Below are positions 52,077 to 61,580 of a DNA stretch of 64,000 bases, in pieces. The DNA comes from Aliarcobacter trophiarum LMG 25534 (GTDB lineage: Bacteria; Campylobacterota; Campylobacteria; Campylobacterales; Arcobacteraceae), in assembly GCF_003355515.1 (NCBI RefSeq), contig NZ_CP031367.1, forward strand, positions 1,550,001 through 1,614,000, written 5' to 3'. Under the pieces are notes generated by a model. The model was not told the DNA's origin. It searched no databases and saw only the letters and a program-made list of their open reading frames with translations. The first letter of the stretch is position 1. Each line of letters opens with the position of its first letter. Both the position numbers and the translations under genes were made by a program.

Positions 52077-52304
52077 TTATCTTGAAGCTAATTTTTTAAC
52101 TTTTTCAGATGGTTTTGCACCAACACTTATCCAATAGTTATATCTCTCTTCATCAATTTTAAGAACTTGAGGCTCTACAACTGGGTTAAAATAACCAATT
52201 GATTCAATCCATCCTGAATCTCTTCTTTTTCTTGAGTCTGTTACAACTATTCTGTAAAATGGTTTTTTATTTCTTCCCATTCTTGTTAATCTAATCACTG
52301 TCAT
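52077..52304 (-). CDS. rpsP: 30S ribosomal protein S16
   Basis: A 75-residue ribosomal protein of the lower 30S body. [37 protein letters not shown] is diagnostic. Its Shine-Dalgarno sequence (AAAAAAGGA) abuts the base of the long 20-bp stem at 52325-52371, so the stem could influence translation initiation. Confidence 0.98.
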   Translation of the reverse strand: MTVIRLTRMGRNKKPFYRIVVTDSRKRRDSGWIESIGYFNPVVEPQVLKIDEERYNYWISVGAKPSEKVKKLASR

Positions 52305-52324
52305 GTTTTATCCTTTTTTTATTT

Positions 52325-52371
52325 ATAGTATTGAGCTTTAAACTCCCAAAAAGTTTATAGCTCAACACTAT
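52325..52371 (-). promoter_or_regulatory. Long imperfect stem-loop between ffh and rpsP
   Basis: Two 20-base arms (52325-52344 and 52352-52371) are complementary at 18 positions around the 7-base loop CCCAAAA, ending about 21 bases before the rpsP start. On the minus strand the next bases are AAATAAAAAA, not a U-run, so a simple intrinsic terminator is unlikely. RNA processing or ribosomal-protein feedback are the better options. Confidence 0.65.
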
Positions 52372-52379
52372 TTATTTTA

Positions 52380-53732
52380 TTATCTTGGAATTTTTGGCAT
52401 TCCATTTGCTCCTACTTGAGAAAGCATATTATGTAAACCTTTCATTCCACCTTTACTTGAAAGCTGTTTCGCCATCTTTGAAGCACTCTTAAACTGTTTT
52501 AAAATCTTATTTACTTGAACTTCACTAAGTCCTGCTCCACTTGAGATTCTCTTTTTTCGACTAGGATTTAGTAAATCAGGATTTTCTCTCTCTTTTGGTG
52601 TCATAGATGAAATAAGTGCTTTAATTCTTTTTATCTCAACAGAGTTTTCAAAATCCATATCTTTTAAAGCTGGCATTGCACTACTTAATCCTGGTATCAT
52701 TCCAATAATTGATTTTAAACTACCTAATTTACTCATCATAGATAGTTGCTCTAAAAAATCATTAAAGTTAAACTCACCTTTTTTGATTTTTTTGCTAACT
52801 TCTTTTGCTTTTTTCTCATCAAAAATTGTTGATGTTTTCTCAGCTAAACCAGCGATATCCCCAAGCCCCAAAAGTCTTGAAACAATTCTATCTGGAATAA
52901 AAACTTCTAAGTCTGGCATTTTTTCACCAATACCAATAAATCTTAAAGGAACTTCAACTTGAGAAGCAATACTTAGGGCCACTCCACCTTTTGTATCTCC
53001 GTCATATTTTGATAAAACTACCCCATCAATTCCAATTTTTTCTTTGAATGTGATAGCAGTTTTTGTAGCATCATGGCCTGTCATTGAGTCTGCAACATAA
53101 AATATCTCATTTGGGTTTATACCATTTTTAATATCTTTTAGCTCATCCATAAGCTCTTCATCAATAGCAAGTCGTCCAGCAGTATCTACTAAGACTACAT
53201 CAAAATGCTCTTTTTTTGCCTTTTCAACTGCAGCTTTAGCAATTTTTATAGGATTTTTTTCATTCTCATCAAAATATATCTCAACATCAATTTGATTTGC
53301 AATTTGTCTTAACTGTTCAACTGCCGCTAATCTTTGTAAGTCACAAGCAACTACCATAACTTTTTTATTTCTTACTTTCAAATAGTTTGCTAATTTTCCA
53401 GTCGTTGTTGTCTTTCCACTTCCTTGAAGTCCTGTCATTAAAATAACAGTTGGAGGTGTTGAAGCAAATACAAAACCTTGATTTCCATTTGCTGTTAAAA
53501 CTCTCTCTAGCTCTTGTTTTAATACCTTTATGAAGTTATTTTGTCCAATTCCTAACTTTTTTGTCTCAATTTCAATAGAGTTTAGTAAATCTTTTGTAGT
53601 TTTATGATGAACATCAGCTTTTAGAAAAGCTTTTTTCAGCTCAGATGTAGCACGATTTAACGATGCTACATCATCTTGATGTCTAATCTTTCCTATTATT
53701 CCTTTTAACGAACCTGTTATTGAATCAAACAA
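52380..53732 (-). CDS. ffh: Signal recognition particle protein Ffh
   Basis: SRP54 homologue that targets membrane proteins through FtsY. P-loop GLQGSGKTT lies at 101-109, VLVDTAGRL and VVLSKYDGDTKGGVALSI complete the GTPase motifs, and the Met-rich M domain (about 320-450) ends in MLSQVGANGMPKIPR. The length of 450 is typical. It heads the ffh-rpsP-khpA-rimM run and is followed by a long stem. Confidence 0.98.
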   Translation of the reverse strand: MFDSITGSLKGIIGKIRHQDDVASLNRATSELKKAFLKADVHHKTTKDLLNSIEIETKKLGIGQNNFIKVLKQELERVLTANGNQGFVFASTPPTVILMTGLQGSGKTTTTGKLANYLKVRNKKVMVVACDLQRLAAVEQLRQIANQIDVEIYFDENEKNPIKIAKAAVEKAKKEHFDVVLVDTAGRLAIDEELMDELKDIKNGINPNEIFYVADSMTGHDATKTAITFKEKIGIDGVVLSKYDGDTKGGVALSIASQVEVPLRFIGIGEKMPDLEVFIPDRIVSRLLGLGDIAGLAEKTSTIFDEKKAKEVSKKIKKGEFNFNDFLEQLSMMSKLGSLKSIIGMIPGLSSAMPALKDMDFENSVEIKRIKALISSMTPKERENPDLLNPSRKKRISSGAGLSEVQVNKILKQFKSASKMAKQLSSKGGMKGLHNMLSQVGANGMPKIPR

Positions 53733-53838
53733 AATGCTTCTCCATATTTTTTATTTTTGGATTTTATTTAATTTTTACTTTAATATAGTTTAAAATAAAA
53801 ATAAAATTTTAAGTATTTCTTTAGTTTATATTTTTAAA

Positions 53839-53861
53839 AAAAGCCTATTTATAAGGCTTTT
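53839..53861 (-). terminator. Terminator after rluA
   Basis: AAAAGCCT and AGGCTTTT form a perfect 8-bp stem with a 7-base loop, just downstream of the rluA stop; on the minus strand a run of T follows. Confidence 0.75.
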
Positions 53862-53881
53862 GTATTTTATATAACTTAAAA

Positions 53882-54634
53882 CTAGCTAAAGTCATACACT
53901 TTAAACTCTTTTGGTTCCTTTGCTTCAAATGTGTAATCGAAAATTTTTGTAATTTTTGAGTGAAGTAATACTCTATTTACATTTGAAGCCACTCTTCCAT
54001 AAATAGCATCTCCAATTATTGGTAAACCAGCAAAATTCAGGTGAACTCTTATTTGATGAGTTCTTCCACTTTCAATTACTAATTTTATTTTTGACTTATT
54101 TCCTTCAACTAAAAGCGGATAAACAGTTGTTTTCGCACTTTTTCCATTTTTATCAACTTTTGATTTAGCAACCCCTCTATCTTTTGTTGTTAAAATTGGT
54201 TTATCTATTACTATCTCTTCAATTACTTTACCTTCAACAATAGCTACATACTCTTTATAAACCCTATTTTGTGCAAACTCTTTTATAGCTTTTTTTTGAA
54301 ACTCTTCATTTTTTGCAAACATCATAACACCACTTGTCTCTTTATCAAGTCTATTTAGAAGTATTGCATTTTTAAAACTCTTTGCAACTTCATCTGCTGT
54401 TACAAATGCTGGTTTATCAACTACTAAGATATTATCATCTTCAAAAATAATCTTTGTTTTTGCTAACTCTTTTACACTAAATTTTGTATCAGTTTTAATC
54501 TCTCCTCTAGCAATCATTACTTTTTTATCACCAACTTTTACCAAACCTCTATCAATTAAATCTTTTGCTTTTGCATTTGATATTTTCTCTTGTATTGCTA
54601 AAAGTTTGTATGCTTTATCATATCCTACTGCCAT
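53882..54634 (-). CDS. RluA-family RNA pseudouridine synthase
   Basis: Pseudouridine synthase of 250 residues with an N-terminal S4-like region (about 1-45) and the RluA catalytic core. The catalytic Asp97 sits in RLDKETSG (95-102), and VEGNKSKIKLVIESGRTHQIRVHL carries the second conserved motif. The specific target (23S or tRNA) is not read from the sequence. It overlaps the waaA stop and may be cotranscribed with it. Confidence 0.93.
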   Translation of the reverse strand: MAVGYDKAYKLLAIQEKISNAKAKDLIDRGLVKVGDKKVMIARGEIKTDTKFSVKELAKTKIIFEDDNILVVDKPAFVTADEVAKSFKNAILLNRLDKETSGVMMFAKNEEFQKKAIKEFAQNRVYKEYVAIVEGKVIEEIVIDKPILTTKDRGVAKSKVDKNGKSAKTTVYPLLVEGNKSKIKLVIESGRTHQIRVHLNFAGLPIIGDAIYGRVASNVNRVLLHSKITKIFDYTFEAKEPKEFKVYDFS

Positions 54635-55773
54635 CTTTTTATCTCCTTTATTATAGGCTCAAAAGAGCCCTCTTTTGTTAATTCTGGTTTTAAAAGAGTA
54701 TTTGCTTTTTCTAAATACTCTTTTAACTCACTATTTTCTATTAAATAGTAGTTTTTTATACACTCAAAAAGTGATTTTTGATTAAAAATATTTTTTCCAC
54801 TAATAATCACATTTTTGAAAAAAGCAGGTTCTATAGGATTGTGTCCACCAACCTTAGCAAATGCTCCACCTAAAATTGTGATATCTCCTATTTCATAAAT
54901 ATCATTTAGAATTCCTAATTTATCTACCAAAACTATATCACTAGAGAAATCCTCTTTAACACTAAACTTATGAAACTCAAGGTTTTTATCTTTTATAAAA
55001 TCTTTTATTATCTCTTCAACTTTTATAAATCTCTCTGGATGTCTAGGAACTATAATTAATTTCCCAAACTCCTTCTTATAAGCATTTAAAATTAGCTCTT
55101 CTTCACCTTCATGCGTGCTTGCTGCAACTATTGTTGTAATATTTGGTTTTTTAAAAAGAGCTTTTCTTTGTGGTAGTTGGGCTAGTTTTATATTTCCCAC
55201 TACTTCCACATTTAAAGCTCCAAGCTCTTCTAATCTTCTCTTGTCAATTTCGCTTTGTGCAAAAACTTTATCTATATTTTCAAAAACTTTCTTATAAAAG
55301 AATCTAAATCTAAGATATGATTTATATGATTTATCTGAAATTCTAGCATTAATAAGTAAAGTTTTTGCACCTTTTTTTTTGGCAAATAAAAAAAGCATAT
55401 ACCAAAGCTCAGCTTCCATAACCACCAAAACCTTCTGTTTATTTATCCAAAATGGTAAAAATATCTCAAAGGGTAAAAATCTAACATTTTTACAAATAGC
55501 CTTTGCTTCATTAAATCCTGTATTTGTAATAACACTAATGTTTGCTTTATCTTCAAACTCTTTGATAATTGGCTTAATAGCCCTTACTTCACCCATAGAA
55601 CAAGAGTGGAACCAAACACCAGATTTTTCAAATTTTGGGTTATTTTTTAAGAAAAATTTTGCAGGAATTGCATCTTTATATTTTTGATTTTTTGATTTAT
55701 AAAGTAGATATGGTATTAATACTATATATACTGAAAATAATATAAAATTATAAAAAATGGCAAAAAGGCTCAA
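54625..55773 (-). CDS. waaA: 3-deoxy-D-manno-octulosonic-acid transferase
   Basis: Membrane-bound KDO transferase for lipid A-core, 382 residues. It has an N-terminal anchor helix (FNFILFSVYIVLIPYLLY-type, here FAIFYNFILFSVYIVLIP) followed by the two GT-B halves: SGVWFHSCSMGEVRA, then VAASTHEGEEEL and GAFAKVGGHNPIEPAFF. TTG 55773 follows AGAGG with a spacer of about 6 bases and sits directly after the upstream stop, so it is preferred to ATG 55827, which would overlap the zinc-ribbon gene by 53 bases. Its end overlaps rluA by 10 bases. Confidence 0.93.
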   Translation of the reverse strand: MSLFAIFYNFILFSVYIVLIPYLLYKSKNQKYKDAIPAKFFLKNNPKFEKSGVWFHSCSMGEVRAIKPIIKEFEDKANISVITNTGFNEAKAICKNVRFLPFEIFLPFWINKQKVLVVMEAELWYMLFLFAKKKGAKTLLINARISDKSYKSYLRFRFFYKKVFENIDKVFAQSEIDKRRLEELGALNVEVVGNIKLAQLPQRKALFKKPNITTIVAASTHEGEEELILNAYKKEFGKLIIVPRHPERFIKVEEIIKDFIKDKNLEFHKFSVKEDFSSDIVLVDKLGILNDIYEIGDITILGGAFAKVGGHNPIEPAFFKNVIISGKNIFNQKSLFECIKNYYLIENSELKEYLEKANTLLKPELTKEGSFEPIIKEIKRWQ

Positions 55774-55774
55774 A

Positions 55775-56503
55775 TTAAGCCTCTGTTGCAGTTGTTTCTT
55801 CTTCGCCTTTATAAAGAATTCTTCCACAGTGAAGACAGTTTACTATCTCTTCGCCTTTGATTACTTCAGAATAAGTTTTGTCATTTATTTTCATAAAGCA
55901 TCCATAACAAGCTTGTTGTTTTACAGGAACTACAGCTGTGTCTTTTGCCCATCTTTTTATTTTTTCATAAAAAGTTAAAATTTTCTTATCAAATTGACCT
56001 AAAAGCTCATTTCTTTTATCATAAACAATATTTCTATCTTTATTTATTGCCTCAATCTCATTATCAACGGCAACTTTAACCTCTTTTATATCCTCTTCTT
56101 CCGTTTTTAACTTCTCTTGAAGTTCTTTGAGTTTATCCTCTTTTGCAACTGTTAATTTATCAAATCTTTCAATCTCTTCATTTGCAAAGCTAACTTGTTC
56201 TTTTGCTATCTCTTCTTCAAGTTGTAAAGCTTTTAGCTCTTTCTCATTTGTCACTTCTTTGTTCTTTTTAGCGATTTGATCTAGCTTTGTTTTTAGCTCT
56301 GCTAAATGAATATTGTTTTTTGTTCTTTTAGATTTTAACTCATCAATCTCTAAATAAACACTGTTTATTGAAACTTTTAGTGCTTCTGCTGTTTCTACAA
56401 AAACAGCTAATTTTGCTCTTTGATTCTCTATTTTTGGGTCAAATTGACTAATACTTGTATCATACTTTGATAAAGCAATTAAATCTTGTAAATATTTATT
56501 CAA
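55775..56503 (-). CDS. C4-type zinc ribbon protein with coiled coil
   Basis: A 242-residue protein with a long Lys/Glu coiled coil (about 30-180) and a C-terminal zinc ribbon, CYGCFMKI near 210 and CLHCGRIL near 228. The family (CT398-like) is conserved in Campylobacterota between waaA and nif3 but poorly characterised; nucleic-acid or flagellar/secretion contacts have been suggested for CT398. TTG 56503 lies 6 bases after AAGGAG (56510-56515), so it is a better start than ATG 56527, whose first codons contain that Shine-Dalgarno sequence. Confidence 0.85.
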   Translation of the reverse strand: MNKYLQDLIALSKYDTSISQFDPKIENQRAKLAVFVETAEALKVSINSVYLEIDELKSKRTKNNIHLAELKTKLDQIAKKNKEVTNEKELKALQLEEEIAKEQVSFANEEIERFDKLTVAKEDKLKELQEKLKTEEEDIKEVKVAVDNEIEAINKDRNIVYDKRNELLGQFDKKILTFYEKIKRWAKDTAVVPVKQQACYGCFMKINDKTYSEVIKGEEIVNCLHCGRILYKGEEETTATEA

Positions 56504-56513
56504 TGTTTTCTCC

Positions 56514-57257
56514 TTAAAAAAACTCAAATGGATTTTTTGAAGCTGTTATTATAGCTTTTAATTTATTTTTTTTCAAATACTCTTCTAATAGCTTTTCCAA
56601 AAGTATATTAAAATGATTTTCACTTTCATAGTGTCTTATATCAATTAAAGACAAACCTCTAGCTCTTGCCTCCATAGCATCGTGATATTTTATATCTCCT
56701 GTTATAAAGCAATCTGCTTCTACCTCATCTATTAAGCTCATAGCTGAACCTGTACAAATTGCCAAAGTTTTAATATCTTCCTTAGTTTTTACATACTTTA
56801 TATTTTTTAAATTTAATTTTTTGCTCAAATAGTTTAAAAGCTCTTCAAAACTAAAATCTACTTCAACATTTGCAATAAATTCATTTTGATTTTTTATTTT
56901 AAAATTCAAAATCTCCTCAACAACAAATCTATTTAGGTGTGTTTTATCTATATTTGTGTGCATTGATATAAGGCTTATATCTTTTTTTATTAACTCTTTT
57001 AGTATTTTTGATGAGTATGTATCATAATTTAATCTTTTTAAACCAGTAAAAATAAGCGGATGATGTGTAATTACAAGAGAGTTTGGTTTTAAAACTTGTA
57101 CTAATTCCAAATCTAAATCCATACTCAAATATAAGTTTTCAAAACTATCTTCCATATTTCCTACAAGAAGTCCTGAGTTATCCCACTTCTCCTGTAATTC
57201 AAATGGACTAATAGTGTTTAAATAATCATATATCTCACTTATCTTTAAATTTGCCAA
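56514..57257 (-). CDS. Nif3/GCH1-type dinuclear metal protein
   Basis: Nif3-like protein of 247 residues forming a hexamer with two metal ions per subunit. Metal ligands appear in SLVITHHPLIFTG and LISMHTNIDKTH near the N-terminal half and in DIRHYESE near the end. The general role is unknown; it may act as a metal-dependent hydrolase or metal handler. It lies between glyQ and the zinc-ribbon gene, close to both. Confidence 0.93.
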   Translation of the reverse strand: MANLKISEIYDYLNTISPFELQEKWDNSGLLVGNMEDSFENLYLSMDLDLELVQVLKPNSLVITHHPLIFTGLKRLNYDTYSSKILKELIKKDISLISMHTNIDKTHLNRFVVEEILNFKIKNQNEFIANVEVDFSFEELLNYLSKKLNLKNIKYVKTKEDIKTLAICTGSAMSLIDEVEADCFITGDIKYHDAMEARARGLSLIDIRHYESENHFNILLEKLLEEYLKKNKLKAIITASKNPFEFF

Positions 57258-57259
57258 AA

Positions 57260-58141
57260 CTATTTACCAACTCTTTTTAGACGCTCTTTTTCTTGGTTTT
57301 TATACATAACAGCACAACTTTGAGCTAGTTCTCGCACCTTTAAAATATAGTTTTGTCTCTCAGTTACACTTATTGCTTTTCTAGCATCTAGTGTATTAAA
57401 AGCATGACTTGCTATCATACATTGATCATATGCAGGAAGTGGAAGCTCTGCTTCTAAACAAGATTTACATTCAAGAAAAGCATCTTCAAAATGTCTAAAA
57501 AGCATAGTTGTATTTGCTACTTCAAAGTTATATTTTGAAAATTGGTACTCACCCTCTTTATGAACATCTGCATAAGTTGTTTTACCAAATTTATTCTCAT
57601 TCCAAACAATATCAAAAACAGTATCAACTCCTTGCAAATACATAGCAAGTCTCTCTGTACCATAAGTGATCTCAACAGCAACAGGTTCACAAGCTATACC
57701 TCCTACTTGTTGAAAATATGTAAATTGAGTAACTTCCATACCATCAAGCCAAACTTCCCAACCTAAGCCCCAAGCTCCCAATGTTGGCGATTCCCAGTTG
57801 TCTTCTACAAATCTAATATCGTGTCTGCTCAAATCAAGCCCTAGATACTCCAAAGATTTAAGATACAAATCTTGAATATTTTCAAGACTAGGCTTTATTA
57901 AAACTTGAAACTGGTAATAACTTCCTAGCCTATTTGGGTTTTCACCATATCTTCCATCTGTTGGTCTTCTTGATGGTGCCACATATGCAACACTCCATGG
58001 AGTACTATCTAAACTTCTTAAAAGTGTTGCTGGATGAAATGTTCCTGCACCCGATGGTATATCATAAGGCTGTACAATATTACAACCCTCATTTGCCCAA
58101 AACTCTTGAAGCTTTAATAACATTTGTGAAAAGGTAATCAT
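57260..58141 (-). CDS. glyQ: Glycine--tRNA ligase alpha subunit
   Basis: Class II synthetase alpha chain of 293 residues, which needs the beta chain GlyS (not in this window). [53 protein letters not shown] and [32 protein letters not shown]-type sequence make the identity certain. It follows the glutaredoxin gene by one base. Confidence 0.98.
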   Translation of the reverse strand: MITFSQMLLKLQEFWANEGCNIVQPYDIPSGAGTFHPATLLRSLDSTPWSVAYVAPSRRPTDGRYGENPNRLGSYYQFQVLIKPSLENIQDLYLKSLEYLGLDLSRHDIRFVEDNWESPTLGAWGLGWEVWLDGMEVTQFTYFQQVGGIACEPVAVEITYGTERLAMYLQGVDTVFDIVWNENKFGKTTYADVHKEGEYQFSKYNFEVANTTMLFRHFEDAFLECKSCLEAELPLPAYDQCMIASHAFNTLDARKAISVTERQNYILKVRELAQSCAVMYKNQEKERLKRVGK

Positions 58142-58142
58142 C

Positions 58143-58373
58143 TTATTTTATTCCTAACTCTTTATTTAATTTATCTTTATCGAAGCCACATATCCAAACA
58201 TCTCCAACTAAAAAAACTGGTGCACCAGAACATCTTTTTTGGCAATCATTTAAGGCTTTCTTATTTTTTGTTAAGTCTATTTGATTAAATTTTAGCTTTT
58301 TACTTTTTAAGTAGATAATAGCCTCTTTGCACCATTTACAATTTGGTAAAGTAAATAGTGCAATAGGTTTCAA
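58143..58373 (-). CDS. Glutaredoxin-like protein
   Basis: A 76-residue thioredoxin-fold protein with a CKWC redox motif (residues 12-15). The [15 protein letters not shown] segment near 51-65 is the cis-Pro and GF-type loop. It starts with TTG directly adjacent to the purE stop codon. Two further cysteines (CQKRC) are unusual for a glutaredoxin. Thiol-disulfide exchange is likely; the partner is unknown. Confidence 0.85.
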   Translation of the reverse strand: MKPIALFTLPNCKWCKEAIIYLKSKKLKFNQIDLTKNKKALNDCQKRCSGAPVFLVGDVWICGFDKDKLNKELGIK

Positions 58374-58868
58374 TTATAAAATCACTTCAATATCTTTTGA
58401 ATCACTCTCTACAGCTTTTGCTTTTACTATTCTATCTTCTTTTAGTTTTATCGCTAAATCTTTATCGCTAATTGCTAAAATTTGCATTGCCAAATATGCC
58501 GCATTAATAGCCCCTGCACGTCCTAGAGCTACTGTAGCAACAGGCATACCTGCTGGCATTTGAACAGTTGAAAGCATAGCATCCATACCATCCATTGCTC
58601 CACCTTTCATAGGAACTCCAATAATTGGTTTAGTTGTAGTTGCTGCTAATGCCCCTGCTAAGTGAGCTGCCATTCCAGCAGCAGCTATAAATGCAACTGC
58701 TCCTTTTTCTTCTGCATCTTTTACATACTCTTTTGTTCTTTCTGGACTTCTGTGAGCCGAAGATATTATTAATTCATACTTTACATTAAACTGTTCAAAA
58801 GTATCTGCACAGTTTTTCATAATTTCATAATCTGATTTACTACCCATAATTATTGATACAAATTTCAT
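58374..58868 (-). CDS. purE: N5-carboxyaminoimidazole ribonucleotide mutase
   Basis: PurE class I, converting N5-CAIR to CAIR in purine synthesis; 164 residues is standard. MGSKSDYEIMKNCADTFEQF and ISSAHRSPERT carry the active-site Ser, His and Arg region, and GVPMKGGAMDGMDAMLSTVQMPAG is the second signature. It lies immediately before the glutaredoxin gene. Confidence 0.98.
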   Translation of the reverse strand: MKFVSIIMGSKSDYEIMKNCADTFEQFNVKYELIISSAHRSPERTKEYVKDAEEKGAVAFIAAAGMAAHLAGALAATTTKPIIGVPMKGGAMDGMDAMLSTVQMPAGMPVATVALGRAGAINAAYLAMQILAISDKDLAIKLKEDRIVKAKAVESDSKDIEVIL

Positions 58869-58908
58869 TTTTTTTCCTATTTATTTATTTTTAAAAGTCT
58901 CTATTATA

Positions 58909-60165
58909 TCAAAAACTTTCTAAGAGTTCTACAATCTTTTCTAGCTTTAGTTTTTTCCACTCTTCAAATTTATTTATAGTTAAAATATCATTTTCATAGA
59001 TAAACTTTGATAGATTTTTTGAACTATCTTTTACAAAAATAGTCTTTGTATAGTTATAATATTTTAGCTGCTCTTCGTACTCTTTAAAAGTTGCTATACA
59101 TACTGTTGGTATCATAAAACAATCTGCAATATGTAAAGCAGATGTATAAGCAGTAATTAACTTATCTGATGATGATACAATATAGATAAAATCTTCAATT
59201 GTTTTTGAATAAGCTGATAAATCTAAGAAATTGTCTGCTTTTATTTTACTATCAATAAAAAGAGTTGAAACTATCATATAATCATCTAATTTTTCTATTA
59301 AACCTTTTAAAATCTCTATAGCAAAGTTTTGAGGAATAGATTTATTTATATTTGCACTATATGGATGAAATAGAAGAAGTTTTCCTCTTTTTTTACTCTC
59401 TTGTATTCTCTCTTTCAAACCTTTAGTAAGCTCAAAGTGTTCTGTTTTAAGTTGTGAAAATTTTTCTAAATTTGGTATTTTTTTATAATCTATTCCAAAT
59501 TTAAAAAGCCAAGCATCTACAGGATTTATATCCAAAATCTTTGTAATATCAATACTATTATCAACAAAATAGTCATATTCACAAATAGTTTTACTATTTA
59601 TTGCTAGTGGTAAAATATCATTTATATACTCCTGAGTTGAATATATACTTTTATCCCTATTATAGTAACTGTTATTTGAAGCTTTTATATAAATATCTAG
59701 TTTTACAACTTTATATATCTCTTTTAACTTATCATAAAAAATTCTAAGAGCAGCCATTCCACTTATCATTTGGCTAATACTACTTCCTAAACTTCCAATA
59801 ATAGCAACTTTTATACTACTTTTATGAAAACTTTTTAATTGATTTAAAAGATTTTGCTCTTTTAACTCTAAAAATTTTAGATCTTCAAATTCAACTCTTT
59901 GTATATTCTCATTTTCTACAATTACTCCCAATTGTGTTGGGAATGATTGATTCTTTAATACACTTTGCTCATTTATACTTTTTGCACTATATTTATTTTT
60001 ATCAACTTTTGAAAAAATATCTTTTAAATCATTGAAGTCATCATAAGTTGTAAGATATATAGTCTCATTTTCTATTCCAATAGGAGCTTTAAATCTATTA
60101 TACTTAAGAATAGTTCCATCTGTAATTTTAATATTTATACTATTTGTAACTCTAAAAAATATCAT
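58909..60165 (-). CDS. Glycosyltransferase family 9-like protein
   Basis: A 418-residue protein. Its C-terminal half (about 260-400) resembles the GT9/heptosyltransferase fold: LLLFHPYSANINKSIPQ, then DLSAYSKTIEDFIYIVSSSDKLITAYTSALHIADCF, the donor-binding block with the typical LIxxxTSxxHIA-like pattern. The N-terminal half is less conserved. The acceptor is unknown; surface polysaccharide or flagellin glycosylation are possible. It follows the U32 peptidase gene by 5 bases. Confidence 0.65.
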   Translation of the reverse strand: MIFFRVTNSINIKITDGTILKYNRFKAPIGIENETIYLTTYDDFNDLKDIFSKVDKNKYSAKSINEQSVLKNQSFPTQLGVIVENENIQRVEFEDLKFLELKEQNLLNQLKSFHKSSIKVAIIGSLGSSISQMISGMAALRIFYDKLKEIYKVVKLDIYIKASNNSYYNRDKSIYSTQEYINDILPLAINSKTICEYDYFVDNSIDITKILDINPVDAWLFKFGIDYKKIPNLEKFSQLKTEHFELTKGLKERIQESKKRGKLLLFHPYSANINKSIPQNFAIEILKGLIEKLDDYMIVSTLFIDSKIKADNFLDLSAYSKTIEDFIYIVSSSDKLITAYTSALHIADCFMIPTVCIATFKEYEEQLKYYNYTKTIFVKDSSKNLSKFIYENDILTINKFEEWKKLKLEKIVELLESF

Positions 60166-60170
60166 TTTTC

Positions 60171-61460
60171 TTAATCTATATTATCTTCAATATTTTCTAC
60201 TCTAAACATTGTAAGATAAGGCAAAGAACAAGGAAGTTGTATCTTATTTATATTTCCACTATGAACACTATCTAACTCTTTTCCACTCTCTGTTAAGATC
60301 TTTTTGAAATTTATATAATATAGTCCATCATCTTTTTTAAAGACTTTCCCTATCTCATTATCACACTCTTGTAGAACTGTATTATGTGGAGTAAAAATCT
60401 CTATATCTTCCTTTGGATATACTTTATATTTACATAAAAAGTGGTTTTCATCTTCAGTCACAAGCCCAGTTACTTCATAACTTCCTTTACTTAGAGCATA
60501 CTTATGATTTTGTGAATCAGTTTTCTCAAATGGTTTATGAATTAAATAAGCATCTGTAAAACCTCTATTTTTTGTAGTATAAAGCTCTTTTTGATACTTT
60601 TGTGCATCAAATTTTTCAAGATAATAATCATCAATTGCACTTCTATATGCTTTTGCTGTAACAGCAGCATAGTATGGTGATTTTGTTCTTCCTTCTATTT
60701 TTAAACTATCAACAGCTCCGCTATCAAGTATCTCTTTAATATGAGATGCTAAATTCATATCTTTTGAGTTAAAAATATAAGTTCCAACACCCTCTTCTTC
60801 TTCAAGTCTAAATAGACTTCCATGCTCATCATTTCCAGCATATAAAGTATATTCAAACCTACAATCATTTGCACAACTTCCTCTATTTGGAACTCTTCCC
60901 ATTTGAACAGCACTTATTAGACATCTTCCGCTATAAGCAAAACACATAGAACCATGAACAAAAATCTCAATCTCCATATCTGGAAGATGTTTTTTTATCT
61001 CAACTACATCTTTCAAAGATATCTCTCTAGCAACAACTATTCTTCTTACACCCATATCCCAAAAAACTTGGGCATCAAGATAGTTTAAAACATTTGCTTG
61101 AGTTGATAGATGAATATCTATCTCTGGAGCTATTTCTCTACAAAGTCTTACAACTCCAGGAGCTGCAACTATAAATCCATCTGGTTTTAACTCTGCCATA
61201 GATTTAATATGTTTTTTTAATAACTCTATTTGTGAATTAAAAGGAAAACCATTGATTGTGGCATATACTTTTTTTCCTCTTTCATGAGCATATTTAATTC
61301 CCTCTTTAAAAGTTTCAAATGTAAACTCTTTACTAGCTCGTATTCTTAAACTAAAGTGACTAACTCCACCATATACAGCATCTGCACCATAATTTATTGC
61401 AATTTTTAATTTTTCTAAATTTCCAGCGGGGCTAAGCAACTCTACTTTTTGCTTATTCAT
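60171..61460 (-). CDS. U32-family peptidase (TrhP/YegQ-like)
   Basis: A 429-residue protein with the U32 signature EIFVHGSMCFAYSGRCLIS near residues 165-183, followed by NRGSCANDCR, and the LLSPAGNLEKLKIAINYGADAVYGG start. These point to the TrhP (YegQ) group, which acts in tRNA wobble-uridine hydroxylation, rather than a real peptidase. The C-terminal domain includes beta strands of a U32-specific region. It is the first gene before the glycosyltransferase-like gene. Confidence 0.9.
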   Translation of the reverse strand: MNKQKVELLSPAGNLEKLKIAINYGADAVYGGVSHFSLRIRASKEFTFETFKEGIKYAHERGKKVYATINGFPFNSQIELLKKHIKSMAELKPDGFIVAAPGVVRLCREIAPEIDIHLSTQANVLNYLDAQVFWDMGVRRIVVAREISLKDVVEIKKHLPDMEIEIFVHGSMCFAYSGRCLISAVQMGRVPNRGSCANDCRFEYTLYAGNDEHGSLFRLEEEEGVGTYIFNSKDMNLASHIKEILDSGAVDSLKIEGRTKSPYYAAVTAKAYRSAIDDYYLEKFDAQKYQKELYTTKNRGFTDAYLIHKPFEKTDSQNHKYALSKGSYEVTGLVTEDENHFLCKYKVYPKEDIEIFTPHNTVLQECDNEIGKVFKKDDGLYYINFKKILTESGKELDSVHSGNINKIQLPCSLPYLTMFRVENIEDNID

Positions 61461-61562
61461 AAAATTCCTTTGATTATTTTTAATAAATTTTTGATTAAAA
61501 TTAAGTGAAGATTATATCTATTTTTTAATAAATATTCAGTTTTAAGTATCTAGTAAAAAGAA

Positions 61563-61580
61563 GAGAGCTTAAAAGCTCTC
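61563..61580 (-). terminator. Terminator after the CZB chemoreceptor
   Basis: GAGAGC and GCTCTC form a perfect stem around the loop containing the receptor stop codon; the minus strand continues with TTCTTTTT. Confidence 0.7.

Noticed and set aside
53733-53881. tRNA or small RNA gene in the 149-base gap between rluA and ffh.
   Set aside because: Apart from the rluA terminator, the gap is AT-rich without a cloverleaf; it probably contains the ffh promoter.
55774-55827. N-terminal extension of WaaA to ATG 55827.
   Set aside because: It would overlap the zinc-ribbon gene by 53 bases and adds Lys/Gln-rich residues before the anchor helix; TTG 55773 has a good Shine-Dalgarno sequence.
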